A stretch of DNA of 7,353 nucleotides, from the NCBI GenBank assembly GCA_022712835.1, contig JAFLJU010000434.1, forward strand, positions 1 through 7,353. The letters are read 5' to 3'. Source of the DNA: Desulfobacteraceae bacterium. Its GTDB lineage: Bacteria; Desulfobacterota; Desulfobacteria; Desulfobacterales; Desulfobacteraceae. This document shows positions 1 to 5,899 of the stretch, one piece after another. The translations under genes and the position numbers were made by a program. Below the pieces are notes generated by a model. The model did no database searches and had not been told where the DNA came from. It worked only from the letters and a program-made list of their open reading frames with translations. Each line of letters starts with the position of its first letter. The stretch's first letter is position 1.

Positions 1-108
1 GCAATTCCGAGGCCCTGAGTATTTCTTTTGGAAGTTGTCGCTCAATTGGAAATTTTACTCGCCACTCCTGGTGCTCTATCTATAGTCGATAGGAAAAACT
101 TAAATTTT

Positions 109-2154
109 TCAAACCTTGAACTTTCCAACCATCTCCTGCAATTGATCTGCTAATTTTGATAATTCACCTGCAGATATTTTTACACTGTTTGTATTGTCGT
201 ATAATTCACTTGAGCTTGAATCCACACCAGCAATATCCTGGGCAACTTCCTTGGAAACTATAGAGACCTGGGAAACGTTTCCAGTTACCTCCTGAATTCC
301 CTGGGATGTCTGGTTAATATTATCAACAATTGCAGTGGTGTTTGAGGTTTGGGTCTCAACGGATGAACTGATATCAGCAACAATTTGATTTATTTCATCT
401 ATAACCTTTGAGATTCCTTCTATCTCCATAGCAGTGCCTTTCGTGGACTGCTGTATTCCTTGTATGTGGTTTTTTATCTCATGGGTGGCCTGGGCTGTCT
501 GCCTGGCAAGCTCTTTAATCTCGTTGGCAACCACAGCAAACCCTTTTCCTGCCTCTCCGGCCCGGGCAGCCTCAATGGTTGCATTGAGGCTAAGCAGGTT
601 TGTCTGCTCCGATATTTCAGCAATTACTTCGGTTACATTGCCTATTTCCTCAGCAGCCGCACCTAGTTTAGTCACCTGTTTTGAAGATTTTCTTGCCTGC
701 TTGACAGCCTTTATGGTAATACCATGTGCCTTTTTGGTATTAAGAGAAATATTTCTACTGATTGATGCAATCTCTTCGGTGGATAAAACTACGCTGGAAA
801 CATTGTCAGCCGCTTCTTCAATGGACACAGCTACTGCATCCATGGTGACACTCATTTCTTCAGCCGCCGCCGCTACAGTGCTGGCTTTTCCAGATACATT
901 TTCTGTTGCATCCTTCATCTCCCCGGCAAGAGCAGTCTGCTCCTGGTTAACCGTATCAAGAGAGCTGGAAATATTTTGAATTCTACCAATCATGGATGAT
1001 AAATTATCCAGCATTTTATCTATTGCCTGTCCCAGTATTCCAACTTCATCTCTTCTCTTAAGGTTCATTCTTTTGGTAAGGTCGCCTTCTCCTTCTGCCA
1101 GTTCAAGGGCCACACTGGTAGCCTGTTTAATTCCACCAAGAATAATAGATGTCACAAAATAGGCAAGAAAGGCGCATAGACTCACTACCACTGCAAACAC
1201 AATTATTGAAAAAATCATCGTTGAATTTTTGGAATCAGCAAGTTCCTTTGCCCGATATTGTATTTGGGAGGACAAGTGATCCTCGACCTGTTTCAATAGA
1301 TTAATTTTTTTTGTGATAGTATCGAACCAGTTTACAGCATCCACTCCAAATTCTTTTGTATTATCAAGGTTAACCTTACGAGCAGTGCTGCGCATTTGAT
1401 CTACCTGATTTACAGCAGTCCCGGTTACGGTTTTATTAAAAAACTGCTTCTCTTCCGGTGTTGCCAATGCTTCAAAAACGGATAGATAGGTATTTTGTTC
1501 GGTTACCAGTTGGATGAACGTTGAATATGAGGCGGCGGAGAAGCTTCCCTTGCTGAAAACTCCACTTAAAACTGCCCTTTCCTTACCAGATCGTTCTTTA
1601 CTTTGGAGGAAATTGTAATAAGCGCCAATTTGTGCTGCCAGTTCAGCGTTGGAAGTCAAATGGGTCATATAGCCAATAGTATCGAGCAGGTAAGTATTGG
1701 CAGTAGTATAGTATATAACAGCATCGTTCACGGTTCGCTGCTGGGCGGAGATTCCCTGTCGTTCGCTTTCAAGGCTTGCGATATGGGATATGGCTTTATT
1801 TATCCTTTCCTCCAGTTCAAAACCGAAATTTTCCAAATTAAAATTGTTAAGATATTCTGTCAGGGCCTTCTTCTTGCTGTCAGTGTCTGTTCTTTGTGTA
1901 GAGAGTTTTTCTGCAAATTTTTTCCCTTTACTGCCAAGAAAACCTGCTGATGCCCCCCGCTCTTTTTGCAGTTCATGCACCAGATTGCTGATATTATTTG
2001 ATAACAAAGATAGATCACAGATTGCATTATAGGAGGAAAGCTGACGATAACCGGTGAGCATATTTGTTCCAGAAACAAACAAATATGCAACAATGGGTAT
2101 AATAACAATCAATAAAATTTTGTTTCCAATGGACATGTTTTTAAGTATGTTCAT
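109..2154 (-). CDS. Methyl-accepting chemotaxis protein with NIT (nitrate/nitrite-sensing) domain
   Basis: A transmembrane chemoreceptor that should pass a ligand signal to a CheA/CheW array. Numbering from the chosen start gives 681 residues. A first membrane helix lies at about 13-32. A NIT-type sensory region follows at about 51-301, with its typical [15 protein letters not shown] motif near 61-75 and a second [13 protein letters not shown] block near 186-198. A second membrane helix is at about 313-336, a HAMP domain at about 337-389 (EGDLTKR, RRDEVG), and a full MCP signalling coiled coil to about 676. The conserved hairpin tip around 515-546 is intact ([20 protein letters not shown]). 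No CheR-docking pentapeptide is visible; the protein ends GKFKV. NIT domains are known from nitrate/nitrite sensors, but the ligand here is inferred. An upstream in-frame ATG at 2166 adds four residues; I prefer 2154 because a GAGG sits six bases before it. No chemotaxis gene adjoins it, so it appears to be an orphan receptor. Confidence 0.95.
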   Translation of the reverse strand: MNILKNMSIGNKILLIVIIPIVAYLFVSGTNMLTGYRQLSSYNAICDLSLLSNNISNLVHELQKERGASAGFLGSKGKKFAEKLSTQRTDTDSKKKALTEYLNNFNLENFGFELEERINKAISHIASLESERQGISAQQRTVNDAVIYYTTANTYLLDTIGYMTHLTSNAELAAQIGAYYNFLQSKERSGKERAVLSGVFSKGSFSAASYSTFIQLVTEQNTYLSVFEALATPEEKQFFNKTVTGTAVNQVDQMRSTARKVNLDNTKEFGVDAVNWFDTITKKINLLKQVEDHLSSQIQYRAKELADSKNSTMIFSIIVFAVVVSLCAFLAYFVTSIILGGIKQATSVALELAEGEGDLTKRMNLKRRDEVGILGQAIDKMLDNLSSMIGRIQNISSSLDTVNQEQTALAGEMKDATENVSGKASTVAAAAEEMSVTMDAVAVSIEEAADNVSSVVLSTEEIASISRNISLNTKKAHGITIKAVKQARKSSKQVTKLGAAAEEIGNVTEVIAEISEQTNLLSLNATIEAARAGEAGKGFAVVANEIKELARQTAQATHEIKNHIQGIQQSTKGTAMEIEGISKVIDEINQIVADISSSVETQTSNTTAIVDNINQTSQGIQEVTGNVSQVSIVSKEVAQDIAGVDSSSSELYDNTNSVKISAGELSKLADQLQEMVGKFKV

Positions 2155-2164
2155 TTTTTTCCTC
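2155..2164 (-). promoter_or_regulatory. Shine-Dalgarno site that decides the chemoreceptor start
   Basis: On the minus strand GAGG (2164-2161) lies six bases before the ATG at 2154. The alternative ATG at 2166 shares its last base positions with this motif and has only AT-rich sequence before it, so the downstream ATG is the more likely start. Confidence 0.6.
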
Positions 2165-2201
2165 ATTTAATTTATATTAACAGAAATTTGTAATTTTTGC
2201 T

Positions 2202-2289
2202 GGGATCATATGTCATTATATCCCAAATGACCATACCTAATTGGTATGGCCATAGGGCCACGCAAGTAAATAACCCAAAGGCCCTATGG
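2202..2289. repeat. Three consecutive inverted repeats upstream of the chemoreceptor gene
   Basis: Three potential hairpins lie in a row. At 2202-2224, GGGATCATA pairs with TATATCCC with one bulged base. At 2231-2249, CCATACC and GGTATGG form a perfect 7-bp stem with a 5-base loop. At 2250-2289, CCATAGGGCC and GGCCCTATGG form a perfect 10-bp stem around a 20-base loop. The last two abut directly. They start about 50 bases upstream of the chemoreceptor start codon. None is followed by a T-run, so they are not standard terminators. They could be regulator binding sites, a structured RNA, or the end of a small mobile repeat. Confidence 0.7.
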
Positions 2290-2530
2290 TGTCGGTGGGA
2301 ATAGAGTTCACCCAAACACCACTTCTCCCAGATATTTATAAAGAACCTTTTTCAGATGAGAAATACTTTCCATTAAGTAGAGCTATAAAGATATAGGTGC
2401 AAGCCTATTCCTAAAATTATCCGAAATGCCATCTTCCGAATAATTATTTACTCAACTGGGATTGATATTTAATCTTTTTTTTTGAGAGGTATTTGATGGA
2501 GTGAAAAAGTGTTTATAATGTCTATTATGG

Positions 2531-2689
2531 GTGAAGGCCCTTTATTTAAAAGGCGTTGATTTGATAGTGCTTAAGGATGTCCAGAATCCTGCGGTGGGCA
2601 TTTGTATTCATAGTTCAGGTTTTTTAAAATCAAATCCCGATACAACATATTGTGGTTGGAGAACATTTCATTTGATATTCAAAAAGTAA
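2531..2689 (+). CDS. Doubtful 52-codon open frame, possible gene remnant
   Basis: A GTG-started frame encodes 52 residues containing GVDLIVLKDVQNPAVGICIH, which reads more like protein than the surrounding frames. There is no clear Shine-Dalgarno sequence before the GTG, the frame is closed by a TAA a few codons upstream, and I recognise no family. In AT-rich DNA a frame of this length can arise by chance. It is listed only because this region otherwise holds no gene and because it could be a decayed fragment. Confidence 0.12.
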   Translation: MKALYLKGVDLIVLKDVQNPAVGICIHSSGFLKSNPDTTYCGWRTFHLIFKK

Positions 2690-3000
2690 ACTATTTTACA
2701 TTAGAAAGCGGATATTCCTCAGTTAAACTCCCAGCTCCGCCACTGGATTCGATTCCTAAAAAAAAGTTTTACATGGTAAGAAGATTTTAAAAAATATGCT
2801 GGAAATTATTTAAACTGGTTGATTGGTGGGGGAGGGTTGGCCTATAAAGAAAAAAGCTCTCGGTCATCTGAACACATGAATTTTTCTTCATACAATTATA
2901 CTTCCAATTTCACCATCATATTTTGGATGCTTCGATAGAAGAATGGGGTGACAATGGGGCGCACAATGTTAACATGCTGAATTTGCTACATATATTTACC

Positions 3001-3026
3001 GGATCTCGGGTTCAACTCCCGCCGCC
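3001..3026 (+). other. tmRNA (ssrA) or tRNA 3'-end fragment, candidate attachment site
   Basis: The segment contains cgggttcaactcccgccgcc (3007-3026), which has the T-arm pattern of a tRNA-like domain: a CGGG/CCCG stem around the loop TTCAACT, then the start of an acceptor strand. GG at 3001-3002 and this T-arm resemble the usual end of bacterial tmRNA. The fifth T-stem pair is mismatched, the sequence after 3026 diverges (AATAAA instead of an acceptor end plus CCA), and no matching 5' half or tag-peptide frame lies upstream. It is therefore a fragment, not a working gene. Such fragments are classic marks left where integrative elements insert at the 3' end of ssrA or a tRNA gene. Confidence 0.5.
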
Positions 3027-3047
3027 AATAAAGTGGTTGGCCGAGTT

Positions 3048-3081
3048 AAAAAATGAGGCGGATTTTCCGCTTCTTTTTTTT
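3048..3081. terminator. Bidirectional rho-independent terminator
   Basis: GAGGCGGA (3055-3062) pairs with TCCGCTTC (3066-3073) through eight pairs including one G-U, with a 3-base loop. On the plus strand eight T's follow (3074-3081). On the minus strand the hairpin is followed by the complement of AAAAAA (3048-3053), giving a U-run in that direction too. In the minus direction it would end transcription from tRNA-Thr, 75 bases after the CCA end. In the plus direction it sits just after the tmRNA-like fragment, as expected if it once ended that RNA gene. Confidence 0.8.
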
Positions 3082-3155
3082 CAAAAATGATAGAAATAGA
3101 GAGAAAAGTGTTTTTTGAATAAACCGTGAAAATGCTTGAAACGCTTGGTTTTAAC

Positions 3156-3231
3156 TGGAGCCGACGAGCGGAGTCGAACCGCTGACTTGCTCATTACGAG
3201 TGAGCTACTCTACCAACTGAGTTACGTCGGC
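3156..3231 (-). tRNA. tRNA-Thr (anticodon CGU)
   Basis: The minus strand folds into a full 76-base cloverleaf with encoded CCA. The acceptor stem GCCGACG/CGTCGGC (3231-3225 with 3166-3160) pairs perfectly. The D arm is ACTC/GAGT around AGTTGGTA. The anticodon stem GCTCA/TGAGC encloses CTCGTAA, giving anticodon CGT (plus-strand 3196-3198), which reads the ACG threonine codon. The T arm is AGCGG TTCGACT CCGCT. The discriminator base is T (complement of 3159) and CCA is the complement of 3156-3158. It appears as a single tRNA gene with its own promoter and the downstream terminator at 3048-3081. Nothing suggests that it is damaged. Confidence 0.97.
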
Positions 3232-3245
3232 TCTAGTGTCCGGGC

Positions 3246-3274
3246 AAATTAGGACGATTCATGTGGAAAATCAA
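3246..3274 (-). promoter_or_regulatory. Probable sigma-70-type promoter of tRNA-Thr
   Basis: On the minus strand a -35-like TTGATT (3274-3269) and a -10-like TAATTT (3251-3246) are separated by 17 bases. The -10 lies about 15 bases before the tRNA 5' end, and the bases between are GC-rich at first (GCCCGG), as is common for stable-RNA promoters. The match to consensus is partial, so this rests mainly on spacing and position. Confidence 0.45.
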
Positions 3275-3356
3275 GAAAAAAATGAATATTTTTTTAATTG
3301 ACTCCCATTTCCCTGGGATGCCCGGGAGAGATCCTGTAAAATTTAAGGCGGATCCC

Positions 3357-3384
3357 TTGACTTTGCGCCGGGTGTTTTTATACA
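3357..3384 (+). promoter_or_regulatory. Possible promoter of the LuxR-type regulator gene
   Basis: TTGACT (3357-3362) and TATACA (3379-3384) are separated by 16 bases. Transcription would begin at about 3391, practically at the ATG of the regulator gene (3392). That start also lacks a clear Shine-Dalgarno sequence, so the message may be leaderless. Otherwise translation starts at a later ATG, or this promoter match is accidental. Confidence 0.35.
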
Positions 3385-3391
3385 ACAGGCT

Positions 3392-4525
3392 ATGGTTTGT
3401 CTTACCTCCCGAAATCTTGCGGATTTGAATCAAATGGCCTCCCTGGCAGCCAGGGCACAGGACATGGGATCTTTGCGAAAAGAAATGGTGGATCAGGTTC
3501 ACAAGGCCTTTGGCTCCGTCAGCACAATTTTCTGGAAGATCAACAGGGAGAATCAACTGGTTGATCCGGTATTCCAGGGGATTCAGGATCAGTTTTTGAG
3601 TCCATATAAATCGTATTTTTATCAGCAGAACCCCTTTGATCCCGGCAATTTGCCAAGGGTACAGAACCCTTCGGTTCTGATGGAGCAGCTGATTTCTTTG
3701 CCCCTTTTCCATAAAACCGAATATTACAATGATTTTTTAAAACCCCAGAACATTCACCGGCAGATGGCGGTTTATATCCCGGAGGGGGATGGCGTGTCAG
3801 GGGTGCTGGGGATGCACCGGTCTGAAAAAAAAAGATTTGGTCGTCCTCTTCTTGCCATGGGTAATATGATGGCAGGCCATTTGGCTGCAGCCTTTGAGCG
3901 TCTGAGACTGGAAGCTGAAATGAAAAAGGCCGCCAGCTTTTTGAGCATGCTGACGGAGTATGCCGCTGGTGGTGTTCTGATTCTGGACGAACAATGTCAG
4001 GCGCTGTTTTCCAACACACAGGCAAGAGAGATCAGCGCTTGTCTGGCAAGGGTTTATCCGGTGGCGGCCAGGGCGAAAAATGAAATCTGCCGTTTTCCCC
4101 AACAGGTGGTGGATATCTGCCGACAACTGACGCTTAGGACAGATTCACCGGTTTCCCTTGTTCCCTTGAAGGAGATCCAGCTTTCCATTGATTCCTTCCG
4201 GTCCGTTGGTGTTTCATTTCAGAAAATCGATCAAAAAGTGTCCGGCCATAGCCAGCCGGTATTTTTGATTAAAATGGCGGAGAAAAATTTCGGTTCTAAA
4301 TCAAATTTTTTAGAACAGGGGGGTGGGCTCACCCCCCGGGAGATTGAAATCGTTTCCCAGGTTTGCAAGGGGCTGACAAATCTTGAAATTGCCCGTGTGC
4401 TGTTCATCAGTGAAGGCACGGTTAAAAATCATTTAAAACGGATTTTTAGCAAGCTTATGGTGAAAAGCCGGGCCCGTCTTATTTCCTTGGTTGCTCTGGT
4501 TCCCAGGGAAAATTTCCGGCAGTAA
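3392..4525 (+). CDS. LuxR-family transcriptional regulator with GAF-like and PAS-like sensory regions
   Basis: A 377-residue DNA-binding regulator. The C-terminal LuxR/GerE helix-turn-helix spans about 311-367, with the signature LTPREIEIV, NLEIARVLFISEGTVKNHL and KSRARL. Residues about 10-175 (helix, then a beta-rich part with YYNDFLKP and GVLGMHRS) look like a GAF-type sensor. Residues about 180-295, beginning GGVLILDEQCQALFSNTQA, look like a degenerate PAS domain. No phosphoreceiver or acyl-homoserine-lactone domain is evident, so the signal is unknown. The ATG at 3392 is the first in frame after a stop at 3344; later ATGs at 3434 and 3464 would cut into the N-terminal helix. Its 3' end overlaps the convergent tautomerase gene by 47 bp. 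It is the likely local regulator of the neighbouring hydrolase/tautomerase unit, inferred from position alone. Confidence 0.92.
   Translation: MVCLTSRNLADLNQMASLAARAQDMGSLRKEMVDQVHKAFGSVSTIFWKINRENQLVDPVFQGIQDQFLSPYKSYFYQQNPFDPGNLPRVQNPSVLMEQLISLPLFHKTEYYNDFLKPQNIHRQMAVYIPEGDGVSGVLGMHRSEKKRFGRPLLAMGNMMAGHLAAAFERLRLEAEMKKAASFLSMLTEYAAGGVLILDEQCQALFSNTQAREISACLARVYPVAARAKNEICRFPQQVVDICRQLTLRTDSPVSLVPLKEIQLSIDSFRSVGVSFQKIDQKVSGHSQPVFLIKMAEKNFGSKSNFLEQGGGLTPREIEIVSQVCKGLTNLEIARVLFISEGTVKNHLKRIFSKLMVKSRARLISLVALVPRENFRQ
4293..4337. repeat. Two adjacent perfect hairpins inside the LuxR-type gene
   Basis: GTTCTAAA (4293-4300) pairs with TTTAGAAC (4309-4316) around an 8-base loop. One base later GGGGGGTG (4318-4325) pairs with CACCCCCC (4330-4337) around GGCT. 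Both are perfect 8-bp stems. They lie exactly in the linker before the helix-turn-helix (residues about 301-316). They also lie 140-185 bases beyond the stop of the convergent tautomerase gene, where they could act on the end of its transcript. There is no ideal T-run on either strand. Confidence 0.6.
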
Positions 4526-4877
4526 ACAATCGGTCCGGCTGAACAGAATGGATCACCATGCAAATATTATCCGGATCAATGGACAACTCACCGGTTAGTT
4601 CCCGGGCAATGGTTTGAACCATTGTAATCTCCCGTTCTTTTGGCATTCCTTCCAGAGCGGTGATCTCCACAATGGGTGGGTGGGTGGATTCTGCCTGGTC
4701 GATGGCTGTCTGGCCATTGAACAGAAACTGGTTGGGGAGAATGAATTCCCAGAGAATCACCAGCCGGTTCAGGGGAATGTCCAAGGCTAGGGACAATTTA
4801 CTTCCCAGGCGTTTTAGCAGATTTGAAATATTAATTCCCGGCTGAACCGGCAAACTCTTAATGGTGATCTTCGGCAT
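4479..4877 (-). CDS. Tautomerase-superfamily protein, DUF1904-like
   Basis: A 132-residue soluble protein beginning MPKITIKSL, so proline becomes the N-terminal residue after removal of Met. This is the catalytic Pro-1 of the 4-oxalocrotonate tautomerase/MIF superfamily. The pattern after it (helix to about 32, a strand near 38-54 with LFNG, then PIVEITALEGMPKEREITM, an amphipathic helix, and a final strand ending near RLFTAGNF) fits the monomer repeat of DUF1904-type tautomerases. The substrate is unknown; relatives move double bonds in keto/enol acids. The start is backed by GGGAAG seven bases upstream (4890-4885). It begins 22 bp after the hydrolase stop on the same strand, which suggests one transcript, and its last 47 bp run antisense to the end of the LuxR-type gene. 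Family assignment is from motif memory, so moderate. Confidence 0.75.
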   Translation of the reverse strand: MPKITIKSLPVQPGINISNLLKRLGSKLSLALDIPLNRLVILWEFILPNQFLFNGQTAIDQAESTHPPIVEITALEGMPKEREITMVQTIARELTGELSIDPDNICMVIHSVQPDRLFTAGNFPWEPEQPRK

Positions 4878-4899
4878 GGGCTGTCTTCCCGGTTAGGTA

Positions 4900-5634
4900 T
4901 CAGGTGTTGTTAATTGCCTGCATAAGACCTGCGGCAATCTGTTCCGGGTGGGTGAACAACCCTTCATGGCCGAGATCAAGTTTAATGATGTCCATGGGGT
5001 CCAGGGCCCGGGCCATTCCTTGATAGGCACCTTCGGGCAGGGATTGATCCCGGGTGCAGAACAGGAGGTTTTTTCGAAAAATACCCCGGTCAAACCCAGT
5101 GAGATCCACCGGGGTGGTAAACAGGGCCAGGGGCTGGGGAACCAAGCGGGCGATTAATTCATCCTGGATAGCTTTTGGGGTGTCGGACATCAGGGTGTTG
5201 CGGACAAAGGCTTCCATGACGGGAACACAATTGTCAGGGGAGGCTTTGGCAGCAGCGGTCATTCCCTGAGCCACCTCCCGGGGGACCATGTCAAACTGGC
5301 AGTTTCCCTGGGGCAGGATAAAGGCGTTGTTGAATATCAGGTGGTCGATTCTTTCAGCCACCCTGGCGGCCGCGCTTTGAATGAGAAAACCGGCACTGGA
5401 ATGACCCACCAGCACCACAGGCCCCTGGGTTTTCTCAATGGTTGAAACAATTCGTGTGATATAGTCTTCCAGGCAGATGCACTGGCGGTCATCTTTTGGG
5501 TGATGCCCCGGCATGGTGGGTGTCTGAACCTTATGGCCAGCTTTTTCCAGTTCTGCTGAAACGTTTTCCCAGCACCATCCGCCATGCCATGCCCCGTGAA
5601 TCAGGATAAAATTTTTTTTCAATTCGTCCTCCAT
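4900..5634 (-). CDS. Alpha/beta-fold hydrolase
   Basis: From the chosen start the protein has 244 residues, a typical size for a small esterase-like alpha/beta hydrolase (AB_hydrolase_6 type). The first strand leads into FILIHGAWHGGWCW, where HG forms the oxyanion-hole turn. The nucleophile elbow is VLVGHSSAG with Ser79. The acid is Asp196 in LLFCTRDQSLP, and the base is His223 in DLGHEGLFTHPEQIA. The triad is complete. The HGAWHGGWCW and GHS motifs resemble salicylate-esterase and hydroxynitrile-lyase-like bacterial proteins, but the substrate cannot be read from sequence. An upstream in-frame ATG at 5661 adds nine residues. I prefer 5634 because relatives start just before the first strand and a promoter-like -10 overlaps 5661; neither start has a good Shine-Dalgarno sequence. 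No signal peptide. Likely co-transcribed with the tautomerase. Confidence 0.9.
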   Translation of the reverse strand: MEDELKKNFILIHGAWHGGWCWENVSAELEKAGHKVQTPTMPGHHPKDDRQCICLEDYITRIVSTIEKTQGPVVLVGHSSAGFLIQSAAARVAERIDHLIFNNAFILPQGNCQFDMVPREVAQGMTAAAKASPDNCVPVMEAFVRNTLMSDTPKAIQDELIARLVPQPLALFTTPVDLTGFDRGIFRKNLLFCTRDQSLPEGAYQGMARALDPMDIIKLDLGHEGLFTHPEQIAAGLMQAINNT

Positions 5635-5656
5635 AGGATGTTTATTTAAATACTGA

Positions 5657-5684
5657 TACATATCAAAATGGAGTGGGGTGTCAA
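5657..5684 (-). promoter_or_regulatory. Possible promoter of the hydrolase-tautomerase unit
   Basis: On the minus strand a perfect -35 TTGACA (5684-5679) precedes a weak -10 TATGTA (5662-5657) by 16 bases. Transcription would start near 5650, leaving a short leader before the ATG at 5634 and excluding the ATG at 5661. The -10 matches consensus poorly, so an activator may be needed if the promoter is real. Confidence 0.35.
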
Positions 5685-5789
5685 TATCCCCAAAGGGACA
5701 TTTTGGCGAGATTTCGGGTCCGGGGGGTGAAATGAAGAGAATCGGTTTATAAAAAAACTTGTGTCTTGGTTTGGAAGGGAGTAAAAGCT

Positions 5790-5849
5790 ATGGTTTTATT
5801 AAAACTTGGGGTTAAAAATTTACAAGCAGCCTTTGAGCGAATCGTTTGA
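5790..5849 (+). CDS. Possible 19-residue leader ORF before the CoA-transferase gene
   Basis: A short frame MVLLKLGVKNLQAAFERIV begins at an ATG preceded by GGGAG (5777-5781) at an 8-base spacing, a better Shine-Dalgarno arrangement than several full genes here have. It ends 50 bases before the CoA-transferase start. It has no run of one amino acid that would suggest classical attenuation, and I see no strong competing hairpins after it. It could be a leader peptide, a small protein or chance; a weak promoter reading (TTGGTT, 17 bases, TATGGT) covers the same bases. Confidence 0.25.
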   Translation: MVLLKLGVKNLQAAFERIV

Positions 5850-5889
5850 AATTTTCTGCAAGGTGTTTGTGAAACAGGTGAACTTAAAC

Positions 5890-5899
5890 GGAGTGTGAG
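5890..5899 (+). promoter_or_regulatory. Ribosome binding site of the CoA-transferase gene
   Basis: GGAG (5890-5893) lies six bases before the ATG at 5900. This is the best placed Shine-Dalgarno site in the window and fixes the start of the CoA-transferase. Confidence 0.7.

Larger units (their letters stand above)
2167..3000. other. Long AT-rich stretch without a convincing gene
   Basis: About 830 bases between the chemoreceptor start and the tmRNA-like fragment are broken by stops in all frames and have low-complexity A and T runs. The only items I can describe are the inverted repeats at 2202-2289, a weak open frame at 2531-2689, a weak tRNA/tmRNA-end-like string at 2721-2742, and a 12-bp imperfect tandem repeat at 2945-2968. 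The chemoreceptor promoter must lie in the left part, but I could not find a clear -35/-10 pair. The texture suggests decayed or mobile-element-derived DNA rather than a compact intergenic region. Confidence 0.6.

Noticed and set aside
76..92. CTATC/GATAG hairpin just after the chemoreceptor stop as a terminator
   Set aside because: The stem has only five A/T-rich pairs and no T-run follows on the minus strand.
1..108. Partial gene at the left edge
   Set aside because: Short open stretches exist in several frames, but the fragment is too short and carries no motif or start signal.
434..979. Plus-strand open frame of 181 codons
   Set aside because: It lies antisense inside the conserved signalling domain of the chemoreceptor and only reflects that gene's low stop content in the opposite frame.
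2945..3030. Complete tRNA or tmRNA ending at the T-arm-like string
   Set aside because: No 5' strand pairs with the acceptor bases, no D or anticodon arm can be drawn, and no tag-peptide reading frame is present; only the 3' part is there.
3233..3712. Minus-strand open frame of 159 codons
   Set aside because: It overlaps the LuxR-type gene and the tRNA promoter region, has no recognisable motif, and is a shadow frame.
3540..4126. Minus-strand open frames antisense to the LuxR-type gene
   Set aside because: They are proline- and cysteine-rich shadow translations without motifs; the plus strand encodes a clear regulator.
5704..5720. Sigma-54-type promoter before the CoA-transferase
   Set aside because: TGGC is present but the matching TTGC element at the required spacing is not.
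5732..5752. Six-codon ORF MKRIGL after a G-rich stretch
   Set aside because: It is too short to judge and has no supporting context.
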